Source: Brassica napus
Taxonomy: Eukaryota; Streptophyta; Magnoliopsida; Brassicales; Brassicaceae
Length of the DNA stretch: 64,000 bases
Assembly: GCF_020379485.1 (NCBI RefSeq)
Contig: NC_063452.1
Location: 11,883,065 to 11,947,064, forward strand
Direction of reading: 5' to 3'
Numbering within the stretch: the stretch's first letter is position 1; every line of letters starts with the position of its first letter. Shown piece by piece: positions 12,010 to 23,373 of the stretch. The notes beneath the pieces are model-generated. The model was not told where the DNA came from. It worked only from the letters and a program-made list of their open reading frames with translations, and searched no databases. Made by a program: the position numbers and the translations under genes.

Positions 12010-13856
12010 TATCTATACACTTTTGTTAACACTGTTGATTACCACTATGTTGTCAAAATGTGTATAAAATGCAAGTAACTAGTTTTTTAACACTCATTTA
12101 TTATGATATTATAATTATGAAAATTATATAAATGATTTTACAGTGAAAAAATCTACATGTTTCACTTAGACGTTTTGAAAATCACTTCTTACACGTTTTG
12201 AGGATCACTTTTTACACATTTTTGTCATATAATATTTTCTTATAAATTTCATTTTTAACCACTTACATGTTTCAAACTGATCCTCAAGACGTGTAAGTGA
12301 ATATGTAGAAGTTTGTAAGGTTTTAAAATAATATTATGTTTTTTAAATTAATCTTATTATACTATATATTTATATTTTATAATTTATAGCATGTCATTAT
12401 GTTCTGCTACAGTTAAAATCAAAAATTAAATTTTAATTATTTTTTTTAAGTTCTAACTTTATAAATATAGTTTTGTAAATTTTTGAAAATTTTCTTATTT
12501 TTGTGTAGTACTTTAATTGAAAATCAATTATAAATATTAACTTAATTGAATTAGCATTTATGTAGTTATCTTGTTACATCATCATTTTCGCATTATCAGG
12601 CCATGTCATCTATTTTTTTGGTGGAAATATGTGAAGGTTTATTTGTTAAAGTTGTTCATTCGAATATTTGAAGTGGTAGTGAAAAAAATTCAAATTTTAA
12701 AATGCGTGTAAGTATCATTTTGAAGGTTTAAAATATGATTTTTTAATATATATTGTCGAAGAACATAAATACCTTCAAGAGTTAATTATTAGATAAAAAA
12801 GAATTCCATCCCTTATTTATTTTGTTGCTTTTTAATCTTATTTATCGTGCAACTAAAAATTGAAGTATAAAACTAAGTTTACCTATTTTTAAGTGATTTA
12901 TTACTTATTTTACATTTTTCACTCTTCCGAACTACTTCGTTAATTGTTTTTACCATAATAATTATGAAAATATTTATTAATCTTCTTTTTATTTGTTTTA
13001 TTACAATTTTTTTCGTTAAGATATTAACCACTCATATATTTCATCATTAATTATCTGTCGGACATTTAAAACAAACATAAAACTTACCTAATTTGCTATT
13101 ATAAGTAATTAATACTTCTACTCAATAACAAATTCATATTTTAATCAAACTAATTAATAATTTGCTATTCTAACTAATTAATATTATATTCAAATACACT
13201 ATAAATTTTATTTAGAAGACAATCTAATATGTTTATAGGATATTTCTAAATATAGACAACCAAATCACCACTTAATCTCAAATATATATTTTATAATTAC
13301 TCATAATTCAAATATTTATCCTTACATCATAATATAAATACATATTTGTATATTCCGTGTCACTTTTTAATATTTTTAATTAAATATTCATTATTTATAA
13401 AGACATATAAATAATTAAAACAGTAATTTAATTTGTGAAAACCATATATAACTAGATAAAGATTTTTTCGGTTGTTCCCTCAAATTTACTAAGTTAACGG
13501 GCTAACCTATTGTATTTGACCTTTTTCATATATGAAGTTATATTCATCTAAACTGTAGAATATAAATAGTTAATATATAATATATTAATAAAGTATAAAT
13601 TAATCAGTCAATATATTTAAATAATAGCGGTTTATATAAATCAAATACGATAAATATATGATAAAAATATGATAAAAATATGGATGGTATAGTTGACGAT
13701 TAGAAAAAATTACTCATTGTAAACTGTAAAATTGCATATTAAATAATATTTAATATGGATAAATATTAAAAGTATATACCACTATTTATATAAAGAAAAT
13801 ATTAACTTACAAAAAACAATAAAAAACATTCGCACGAACATGCGAATCAAGCACTA
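12010..13856. mobile_element. AT-rich region ending in a Helitron-like 3' terminus
   Basis: At 13829-13856 the plus strand has TTCGCACGAACATGCGAA, a perfect 6-bp stem with a 6-base loop, then TCAAGCA and CTAG followed by host T. A hairpin about ten bases before CTRR is the signature of a Helitron 3' end. A possible 5' end is A|TCTATACAC at 12012, just after the tandem duplication, but this is weak. The interior has no open frame, so this would be non-autonomous. Arms of about 30 bases near 12180-12212 and 12272-12305 form an inverted repeat around CACTTACACGTCTTGAGG. Confidence 0.45.
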
Positions 13857-13945
13857 GTAATTATTAGATACAAAAAAAAAAAGAATTGTAGCCTTTATTT
13901 ATTGTGTTGCTTTTTAATCTTATTTATTGTGTGACTAAAAGTTGA
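12784..13945. repeat. Direct repeat of about 85 bp flanking the Helitron-like end
   Basis: TTAATTATTAGATA followed by AAGAATT, TTATTT, TTGCTTTTTAATCTTATTTA and ACTAAAA occurs at 12783-12870 and again from 13857 to 13945. The second copy begins exactly at the host T after the CTAG terminus. The copies differ at a few positions, so the duplication is not recent. Confidence 0.6.
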
Positions 13946-16900
13946 CTTATTAATTAGATGAATACCATGTATAACTAATTGAACTGAAAACAACGTCTTA
14001 TGTTTGGATTGTCGAAGAGCTGTGCTTAACGCTGATGGGTGGATTGTAACGGCGAAGCAAATTTTGTCGTCTATCAAGTGTCTTTAAAGTAGTTCTTAAT
14101 GCTCTATTTTTTCTTACGTTTTGGTTTGATCACGTTAGCTCGTCAGTAATCATCCTTTCATCTTGGGTGGGTCTAGAGAGCCGGTCCTGACACCAAACAT
14201 TAGAAGCTGATGCTTCCAGACTCCAGTCGACATTAATATATGAATTTACCGTCCCTAAAAATTTTGATTATGTCTCGTGTAGTGTAGTAATAATAGACCC
14301 TAAAACAACTTTGAGATCATGGGCTCAAGTCATTTTGCACACAAATCATTTTATTTGTCTATAAACATAACTATTAGTGGTCCATAATTTTGTTGGGCCT
14401 TCCGGCCTTCATATTTTTGGGAGTGAGCCTCTATCTTCGTCAGTCCATTGTTTTTTTCAATCTTTTTGTGACATTGGATCAGATTCTTAGGTCAGATCTA
14501 GAGTGGTGTGAAACCCGCCTTCAACATCAATCATATGGATTGTTTTGATAGAGCATGATAAGAAGTTTGACAGTTGAAAAAATAGTTAGCTACAAGAAGT
14601 GGCGCTGGATGGTCAAATGACCCACATAAAAAAAAAATTACTTGTATTTTCTTCTAAAAATATGATGAAGTGTTATTTTTAAATTGCAATTTCTCTGTTT
14701 CAAATTATACGATGTTAGAATGTTTATGTTGTTTCAAAATATATAATGTTTTGAGGTTTTAAAGTTAACTTTAACTTTATTGAAAATTGTTCGACCAATT
14801 AGATTTTACAGTTTTTTTTATATAATTGTTTGAATAATATAAAAATTATATCTTTAAATTTTTTTTTTTTAAAATAATTTTTTTTAATCTTTATACTTTA
14901 AACCAAAACATAATATATTATAAAATGGAAAAAGTAGTTGTTATCAAATTGACCCTAGCAAAAATTATCCTGTCTCCGCCGCTGGCTACAAGTCTACAAC
15001 TATAAGTTACGTACAGGCAATGACACAAGTGTAATGCAGTGGTCAGCGACGACTGCCATAATTGAGACTATTGAGTAACTAACTAATAATAATAATATAA
15101 CGTAGGTGACGGGAAAGGTCAAAAGACTAAAGAAGCTGTAAATGCGATGTCGATGGAGTTCGGTAGGGAGTTGTCTTAATTTAATTGTTTCACATCTTTT
15201 GAAACTTGAAAATGCCTCTATTATTTATTTTATCACACTTGCTAATTATTTAACCTATTTACTCACAACAAATCAAATATAATGTCACTAAGTACAGGAG
15301 TGAGTTTTCCGTTATGGTTCAGATTAAGTTCGAATGTTTTAGGTTTTACGTTTTCTGCGCTAAGGATCAAAAGTTTCGCATATTTATAAATTTCGGTTTA
15401 AATCTTTGTGGCTATGGTTTCGATTCGATTCGATATCCATTTAAATTATGTAAACACATTAAAAATCCCAATGTACTTTAAACATTTAAAATTTTAAAAT
15501 AAAAATAATATATATCATATAAATTTGAATAATATAGGCTAAACATTTAAAATTAACATGAAAATTGGTTCAATTTATATATTTGGATATAAAACCACTA
15601 GGTATTTAAAGTATTTCCAATGTTTTGAGTATTTTTGGATATTTACTTTTAGCTATTTTAAGTACTTTTGATAATTCAGAGTATATTTTGAGTATTCTAG
15701 ATAATTTTAGATATTGATCTAAAAATAATTAACATATTTAATTATATAAAATGTGATTTGGAGTTTTTCGGGTATCCAAAATGTTTCGGTTTGATCGGAT
15801 TCAGATTCGGTTCATCAGACACCAAAATTTTAAATCAATTCAGATATCTTACTAGTTTTGGCTCGGGTTCAGCATAACATTTTTTTGAATCTGATTCAGT
15901 TTAGTTTTTCAGGTTCGAATAAGTTGCTTAGTCCTATCTAAATTTTTTTTTTTAATTTTGGTCTGCTAGATACTAGGTTTTTTGTATGGTTGGATTTTTT
16001 TTTTTTTGGCCAAATTTTGCATTTCTTTTGAAAGCTTTCTTTATAACTACATAGTTTTGGTTTTTACGATGGTCTTCCCTTTTGAGCTTTCATTACATTT
16101 TCCTGGGTTCAGTACTTCTGTTAATGGAGAGGCTTACTTGAATGTAACGTTAAATATTGAATAATTTGGTTGGATAATATTTTTCTTGACCTAGCGTGCA
16201 CAGTTTGTTGCACCGAATAGAGTCCACGGTCGAATGAACAGGTACGGAAGATCCATTACTCATCGGCGGTGGGCATTACAATTTTTTTTGAGCCAAACAC
16301 TTAGATTTTTTTTTCCTTTATCAAGGTTTTACTGTTTTTTGGTCTGCTTGGAATAAGCATGACTAATTTAATACAAAAAAAAATGAAGATGTAGAACGTC
16401 AGAAGTTTAGCAATAGATTGAATACTTTCCGCTGTAGAACTGTGCAATAAGTTCAAAATTTTACAAAATATGGAGAACTGAATTAGATTTTAATTATGTC
16501 GATTTGAGGTCGAGTCATTGGTTAAATAAAAAATTATGCATTTTAATCAAAAACTGGTCTGTCTGCCAATTCAATACACGAAATAGGAAAAAATCATGTG
16601 TAAATAAATTTTTCTCGTTCCAAGGTGGACCGGTTTAAAATTTGTTAAAAATCGATATATAAGGTAATAAGATAATATTTTTTTTAGAAAATCCTATGTA
16701 AATATAAAGTCTCATTAAAAATATAAAACATACTTCATAAGTATAAATACTGTTTGTTTTATATTCAAAATGACTTATCTTTATATATTTTTAACACTTA
16801 ATATATTTTGATGAGATTTAATCACATTTAAATTCAATAAAATATATTTTATATACACCAAATAATATAATAAAATAGAAATATTGTATTCAAAAATTAA

Positions 16901-17524
16901 TTTCTATACACTAAATTAAATATTTTTCTTATTTTCGAATAAATATATTTTAAAATAAAAATATCTAGAGCATGAAACTTTTTGTAAATTAATAACTCTA
17001 TAAGTTAATAAAATATCATAGTCTCAAAATTATTAGTTTATAAAAAAAACTGCATGATTAATGTAATTATTTAATTTATTTTATTAATATAAAACTAAAA
17101 AAATGAAAATGATACACAAATTGTTATCAAATCTTTATTATTCAATATCATTAATTGTCATATTTTATTTTAAATTATATTAGATATTTTAAAGAAATAG
17201 TGATAATTTATTTTTAGATTACTAATTAATTTTATGGTTATTTTAATGGAAGATACAAAATTTAAAATAGACTAAATAATGAATAACATGTATAGTAATT
17301 ATTATTATAGTAATTTAAATATATTTTTCTAATGACTAAAAATTATTCTGGTGATGTCACATTAGTATATAGCTTACATTAAAATTCTTCTTAATTAATA
17401 CATAAGAGATATAGCATCAATAATAAAAGTTATAAGCAAGATTCATGAGAAATAAATACGCCAAAAATATAGTAAACCATACATAGATAGAAAACGTTGG
17501 CCACAATAGACATGATAGAAGACA
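13946..17524. other. Gene-poor AT-rich spacer with degenerate repeats
   Basis: No gene is supported. It holds a MITE-like piece near 14690-14945 (TCTGTTTCAAATTATACGATG on the left, TATATTATAAAATGGAAAAA on the right) and a degraded copy of the hAT-like 'TTCGGT' family at 15293-15947. AT-rich DNA resembling the ACTCTATAAATTAAT repeat follows near 16970-17100. The rest shows no structure I can name. Confidence 0.4.
15293..15947. repeat. Degraded copy of the hAT-like TTCGGTTCGG-rich repeat family
   Basis: The left end (AGGAGTGAGTTTTCC) and right end (AAGTTGCTTAGTCCTA) are rough inverted counterparts. The interior has the same TTCGG and ATATTT phrases as the clear copy at 28158-28722. The termini are too mutated to call a target duplication. 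Confidence 0.4.
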
Positions 17525-19113
17525 TTACATTCTGATGAAAGCCTTCTCGAATTGTGTCCACTTCTGCTCCAGTGTACCTGCATACCCCACAGACATTCGT
17601 ATAAGGCCAGGAGAGATACCTGCGGCTGCTTTCTGGGAGGGGTCGAGCTCGCTGCTGGTGCTGCTACCGGAGCAAGACATGAGAGTTTCGTAGTAACCCA
17701 AACTGACGGCCATGAGTCCGAACTGGGTGGCGTTTTGGAGATACATCATGAGCTTGTTGGCTCTTTCCTCCGTCTCCATGTCAATTGACAACAACCCTCC
17801 GTATCCGTACTCTCGGTTCACCATTTCTGTAGCCACCTTGTGCTGCGGGTGGTCCGTGAGGCCCGGGTATATAACTTTCATCCCCAGCTCCCTCATTCTC
17901 TCTGCATACACTTGGGCCCTGCGGCTGTGCTCTTTCATGCGGAGGCCCAAGTGAGGGATTCGCTCAGAGAGCTCAAAGGCCACCTTGGCGTTCATGGTAG
18001 GACCCAGCAGCATCAGAGACCCGCCACGCAGATCCATCATCCCTTTCACCAGCTTCTCGCTCCCACACACGGCCCCTGCTTATTAGGCCACGCCAAAAAC
18101 ACGTGTACGGTTACTTTATGCGTCGCTCCCTCACGTGAAAGAGATGCTAAATACGTATCTTGCGACAAAACTAAGTCACGTTACCTGCGATGATGTCGGC
18201 CCCACCACTAATGAACTTGGAGATACTGTGAACCACCACATCTGCTCCAAACTTCGCCGGAGACAGTACCATGGGGGTAAAGGTATTGTCCACCACCACC
18301 ATCACGCCCTTCTCGTGTGCTATACGGCTCAGCTCAGGTATGTCGGCCACAGTCAGCGTCGGGTTGGCCATCGACTCAAAATAGAGGACTTGTGTTTTAC
18401 CCTCGACGATCGCGTCTGCCACCGCGCCATGGTCCGTTATGTCCACGAAGGACGTGGTTATGTTGCAGGTCCGTGGCAAGAAATGAGAGAGCAAAGCGTG
18501 TGTTCCTCCATAGAGCGTCTTTGAAGCCACCACGTGTCCACCACTGCTGCATAGTTGCAGCAGCACCGACGAAATCGCCGCCATACCTGACGTCAGTCTC
18601 AAAATAATAAAGATTTGCCTCTCCTAAACAATAAAAATTGTAGTTCTACCAAAAATTCCGTATCAAACTCAACTAGGTTCCATGGTCTGAATATATATTA
18701 TAATATAATTCTTCTTTTTATATATATAGTTACAACTTACCGCTTGAGGTACAATAGGCGGCTTGGGTGCCTTCGAGAGCAGCCATCTGGCGGCTGAGGT
18801 TGAGCACGGTGGGGTTGAAGTGTCGGCTGTATACGAAGAAGTCATTTTCCGGTCCAAGTTCTCCGGCGAACATCCGCCTCATGGTGTCCGGTTCCATGAC
18901 CGTAAAGGTGGCGGAGGCCTCGATGGACATGTTCACTCCGCCGTGCTCCCCGAATTCGTGTCGGATGCTTGCCAGCGCCACAGCGGGGTCAGCTTCACAT
19001 GCCATCAGTGAAGATTTCTTTGCAACGGTGGAGACTCCGTCTTCGTCATCGCGGTCGTTTCGTTTTTTCCCGGAGGTTGTGAGGAGATGTTGGGTGTTGA
19101 GGATATGGGCCAT
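17525..19113 (-). CDS. MGL: Methionine gamma-lyase, three exons, 441 aa
   Basis: Exons on the minus strand: 19113-18741, 18586-18185 and 18075-17525. Introns are GT-AG and the phases sum to 1326 nt (441 aa plus stop), matching the plant enzyme as remembered. This PLP enzyme of the Cys/Met metabolism family cleaves methionine to methanethiol, 2-oxobutyrate and ammonia, in the cytosol. Seen here are GPENDFFVYSRHFNPTVLNL, CTSSGMAAISS, ETQVLYFES-type strands (QVLYFESMANPT), the PLP-contacting Asp in VVVDN (224) and the Schiff-base Lys in HSISKFISGG (248). The end is GYAGTLEQKW then AFIRM. The Met of MAHILNTQ (19111-19113) is chosen over an in-frame upstream Met because the enzyme is known to start there. 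The frame is intact and looks functional. Confidence 0.94.
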
Positions 19114-19367
19114 AGTGATTTTTTTCTTTTTTTTGTTAAAAAGGGTCTCTGTTTGGAAATGGGAAATACAAATAATTTTGGTTGTTAACATAAAGGCGAG
19201 GAGAGAGTTCTTCTATATATAGAAGTAGTGTTGACCATATCTTTTTATTACTGACATCAAATATTCAAGGTTCCATATATATAATTAGTGTTGACCCTAT
19301 CTTTTTATTACTGATATCAAATACTTTTATTACTGATATCAAATATTCAAGGTTCTATATAGAATTA
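19114..19367 (-). promoter_or_regulatory. Methionine gamma-lyase promoter with about 60-bp tandem repeats
   Basis: Copies of AGTGTTGACC followed by TATCTTTTTATTACTGA and ATCAAATATTCAAGGTT start at 19227 and 19287. The second copy has an extra internal TTTTATTACTGATATCAAA. A third copy (AGTGTTGACCATATC) starts at 19737, cut off from the others by a MITE. TTGACC is a W-box core on the plus strand, so the array multiplies a potential WRKY site close to the start codon. TATATATAG lies at 19213-19221. Confidence 0.65.
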
Positions 19368-19733
19368 GGGGGTGTATTCAACTAAGAGTTTTATGTGATT
19401 TGTATTAAAATGATAAATGCATTGTTATTTAACACATGAATTTTAAAAACTTATTTAAAATCTACTGCTATTGAACTTAACATTTCGTAGAGTACTCCAA
19501 CATTTACTATTATTGAAAATATTTTAAATTGTGGAGTTTTAAAGTTTTCAAGTGATTTTAGTGTGTTTGGGTGGAGTTTTTTAGTTACAAAAATTAAAAC
19601 TCAAATCTCATGATTTTAGGTTATATTCTAGAATGGTTTAACAAAAATCACCTAAATCTCTGCAACTTATTAAAATCATCTAAAACTCCATTAAAAGTCA
19701 AATCACCTCAAATATTGTATAGAATACACCCCC
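19368..19733. mobile_element. MITE with GGGGGTGTATTC termini
   Basis: The 366-bp element starts GGGGGTGTATTCAAC and ends with the inverse, GAATACACCCCC. ATTA occurs on both sides (19364-19367 and 19734-19737), and the uninterrupted neighbouring repeat copies have a single ATTA, so the insertion is clear. The G-rich terminus and a TTA-containing target suggest a Tourist/Harbinger-type MITE. The interior is AT-rich and non-coding. It splits the promoter repeat array of methionine gamma-lyase. Confidence 0.75.
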
Positions 19734-19784
19734 ATTAGTGTTGACCATATCTTTTTATTACTCATATCAAATATTCAAAGAAAG

Positions 19785-20062
19785 ACCATCTTCAACCCAA
19801 TCATATTTTATCTTCTATATTTTTTCTCTAAAATAAAAGAATTTTGTTATATCCAATGCATATTTATCTTAGAGAAAATATAGAAGAATATTATTTTTTA
19901 CTTCTAATTTTAGAGTAAAAAGTAGCATTTTGAATATATTCCTATGTAATAGAGAAATTCTATAGAAATATAAACTGGATCAAATCTACCTTTGTAATAT
20001 AGATTCTCTATTTTAGAAAAAAATATTTTAAAAATAAAAATGGGTTGAAAATGATCTAAATA
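19785..20062. mobile_element. Small TIR element (MITE-like)
   Basis: It starts AGACCATCTTCAACCCA and ends TGGGTTGAAAATGATCT, which is the inverse with one or two differences. The interior contains only repeated TCTATATTTT and TAGAGAAA phrases. A target duplication is not clear. Confidence 0.5.
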
Positions 20063-20071
20063 CAGCCTTAA

Positions 20072-20550
20072 TCCCCTATATATTAATCCTAGAGCATTAC
20101 AACATATTTTCGTAGTTACGTGTCATCACGAGAATGATTCTTAGAATTGTTAGAAAAATAAGTTGGTCCATATAAACATATACTATGATTTTTATTAAAC
20201 TAACTATCAAATTAATTAGTATTGTACAAAAAATATTTTTTCTTCCCTTAAACAAAAGCTACGGAATTACCTAATATGGTTAACATATATATGACAATTA
20301 ATGATTATGAATAATACATATTTGATAACAATTTTTCTAACATCTCTCTTTTTTTTTAATTTTATACTATTAAAAAAATTAAACAATCACATTAATCATA
20401 TAATAAAAAAATTTAGATTTTTTGTTATATGTTATATTTTGAATTTTTTAATACGACTATAAATTACTAAAAATGGTAAAAGTCCTACATTGAAAATTTT
20501 GTGATCAATGGTTTAACTTTTTTTGTTCAAGCAAAATAAAAATGATCATA
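20072..20550 (+). mobile_element. Truncated Helitron, relative of the element at 27172
   Basis: After an A it starts TCCCCTATATATTAAT, then AGCATTACAACA, GTTGGTCCAT and TTATTAAACTAACTATCAAAT. These match the element at 27172-28073 in order over about 470 bp. The match stops at 20550, where a hAT-like element starts, and the Helitron 3' hairpin is missing. Confidence 0.6.
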
Positions 20551-20554
20551 TATC

Positions 20555-21110
20555 CTAGGGGTAGGCGTTCGGATACACGTTCGGGTTCGTATCCAGTATT
20601 TCAGTATAAAGTTATAGAACCCATTCGGGTATTTTTATATTTCGAGTCGGGTTTGGGTATTTTATGTTCGGGTTCGGATATTTTGGGTTGGGTTCAGATA
20701 TTTAAATTTTGAAAAAAATAAATAAATTATTCATTGTTTAAGTTTTTTTATATTTAAACTATATTTTAACTTAACTGGTTTTCTAATTTTTAAAAGACTA
20801 AACTATTAATAGATTAGAAAGACACAAATTTAGTTGTTGTTTTAAAAATTTAGATGCAACTTTTGTTAATGCAAGAAACAAGAGCTTGATATGTATTTTA
20901 AGTGAGTAGCAAATGATTTTGTCCATAATTATATGTATATTATCTAATTTTGAGAAATAATCATTATTAATATAAATATTTTGAATAAAATGAGAGAAGT
21001 AAACTAGAAATATAGGGTTAAGTATACTTATGTTTGGTTATTTTCGAATATTCATTCGGGTTCGGATATTACCCGTTCGGATTCAGATATTACCTGAACT
21101 GGTCAAATAA
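20555..21110. mobile_element. Partial hAT-like element (TTCGGGTTCGG-rich family)
   Basis: The left end is TAGGGGTAGGCGTTCGG, similar to the left end of the elements at 28158 and 58415. The interior has TTCGGGTTCGGATATT repeats. The right terminus cannot be found, so this copy is truncated or rearranged. It appears to have inserted into the Helitron fragment on its left. Confidence 0.5.
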
Positions 21111-21156
21111 GTAATTTGTTTTGTTGTTCTTGAATTAGATGATTTTTATACCGAAC

Positions 21157-21250
21157 TGATGGATATCTCAAAAGCTTAAGAATCCATGCAATGGTATCTT
21201 AAAAGAGAAGCTATTGCATGAATTTCTCAAGCTTTAAAATATCCATCCAA
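21157..21250. repeat. Imperfect hairpin of about 94 bp
   Basis: The left arm starts GATGGATATCTCAAAAGCTT and includes CATGCAAT. The right arm is the inverse (ATTGCATG ... AAGCTTTAAAATATCCATC). Arms are about 36 bases and the loop about 20. It could be a very short MITE or a transcribed foldback. I see no match to a microRNA I know. Confidence 0.6.
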
Positions 21251-23373
21251 TATAAAATATTAAGTTTGTTTTTCATTTTTGAAAATCCTTCTTAGATACT
21301 ATGGATTAAAATAAAGAAATTGTACCATATAACTAAACAAAAAAACCCAAATTAAGAATATAATCAAATCCTTCTTTTCTCTTTTCCTTTCTCTTCCTAT
21401 TTCCCTCTATTCTTTTTCTAGAAATCTAATTTTGTTTATTTTTTTTAGTTATTTCACCAATACTAAGACGTTGTTAATTTACACATTTGATAATAGATGC
21501 TATGGAGGAATAACAACACGACGGTAAATAGAAGTGAATTGTACTATTATTACTCAGAAAAGTGTCTAGAGTGATTCCCGTGTTTCCTGTCTAACTCTTT
21601 GGAAGGTAACCCCTTTTGGAGCTTTGTTGTTGTTCTCGTTGTAGTCGTCAGATAAATGTTTCTGTTAGGTTAAGTACATAATAATTTAGGAAATTGTTTG
21701 GATGTTACTGTAGTATGTAAATTAATGTAATGGATGTATGAATATGATACCGACCACGCACGTTTTCATATTTAAGGATTACAAAATAATTAGGGAATTT
21801 CGGATATCCGCTCCGTTCTAACTTTTATACAAATAGATATATATATATATATATATATATATATCTACAATTCAATATAGAAATTTAAATATGAATTTTA
21901 TATAATTATTATTTGTACACATAATTTTATTTATAAAGTTACTTATAAAAATATTAAATTAAGAAGAAATATAAAATCTTTATAAAAATTACAATTTTCT
22001 AAAATTTTATGTTTTATAAATTTTTTTAAAAAAAATTTATGAACATATAGTTTCACTAATCTTTACTTTTTATTTTATATTATATAAAAGATATTTTTTA
22101 AACAATATGGTATATTTTTTTACATTTTGTTTGTATTGAACAAAACGGATGTGATATCCGTAAATATCCGTAAATTTCTGCAAATTTCCGAATATTCAAT
22201 TGTCCAAAACAAAGAAAATCAGAAAATTAAATATCCGCTAGATACGAAACAAACCACAAATACTGAAAATTATGGTAGTATTCAATCCGTGTTCACGAAG
22301 AAAATACAATATACATAAAGTGAAGTTGTCATCACTCATCGTTGGGTGAGTGCGGAACATTCAAACTCGCGATAGTACTGATTAGATAAGCGTTAGGTGA
22401 GTGTGGAACATTCAAACTCATCTTCTCTTTCTGTTTTTGTCTTGTATTTTACTACTTTCTCACCTCCATATTTACGGTATCCCCTTTACCTTTCTTTTCT
22501 TTTGTAAAAGAAGCAAAACAAACTAAATTTCTTTAATAAATGAACTTAGTTCAATACTCTAAGGAACAAAAGTTTAACGCTGGATTATTTTAGTTAACCT
22601 TATCGGAAAAAATTCTAAACATTAGAAACTAGAGAAACAAAACTAGAAAATAGATACACTATTACAAATCCAAAGTAAGCAACACATCTTGTATATAAAT
22701 GAAACTAAAATATTTTCGTATAATCTTTGCTTTTGGAATAGTTGAAATTCAATGGAGATAATGATTATAGTTGCTTCAGCCTAAATTGATCAAAGTTGTC
22801 ACTCTTTTTTTATTGCTCCAATAGGAACCACCGAAATAATACTTTTTTATCAACTCCACCGAAATAATACAACTTTTTACATTTTTTTATTAATAATGAC
22901 ATAGTTAACGAGATCACTGTTCCAAATAGTCAACTAATTGGAATTTCATGATGGTTTTCGGAGTATAATAGTTTGCAATAAAAACTCTATCACCATCGAA
23001 TAAAGAACCATCAACAATTGAAACCAATAAGAACCGTCGACACCATCCGATTCTAGATACAATTATATTTTCTAAACTATTCAACTGAACCGAAGCTTCT
23101 GTCTCCTAAAATCTATTGAAAGAAACACACAAAAGAATAACCAAAAACTTTGACATATTTAAAATAAATTAACAGTAAAAAAAAGGAACACAAACCAAAC
23201 AAATCAATCAACTCAGTGTCGGAACTATAGAAGCCTATCGTTTTGAAGCTACAAAAGACTTTTTCTTCTATCTTGACGACTTACTCCAACTAATTATGTT
23301 AACCATTTTAATACATAAATTTTCAATTTGTGTCAACTTAGCACTGCCAAATTGTCTCTCTTGGTGCATTCAG
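21251..23373. other. Spacer with simple repeats, no gene seen
   Basis: It includes an (AT)n microsatellite near 21830-21864, a stretch with repeated GATATCCG phrases (21797-22240) that looks like a decayed repeat, and two copies of GGTGAGTG-GGAACATTCAAACTC (22345 and 22397). The upstream exons of the transporter stub would be expected here but I found none. Confidence 0.4.

Noticed and set aside
17552..18607. Several plus-strand frames over methionine gamma-lyase
   Set aside because: All are antisense shadows of the lyase exons, which match a known enzyme along their full length.
22127..22318. 63-codon plus-strand frame
   Set aside because: It is AT-rich, with repeated GATATCCG phrases of a decayed repeat and no protein-like pattern.
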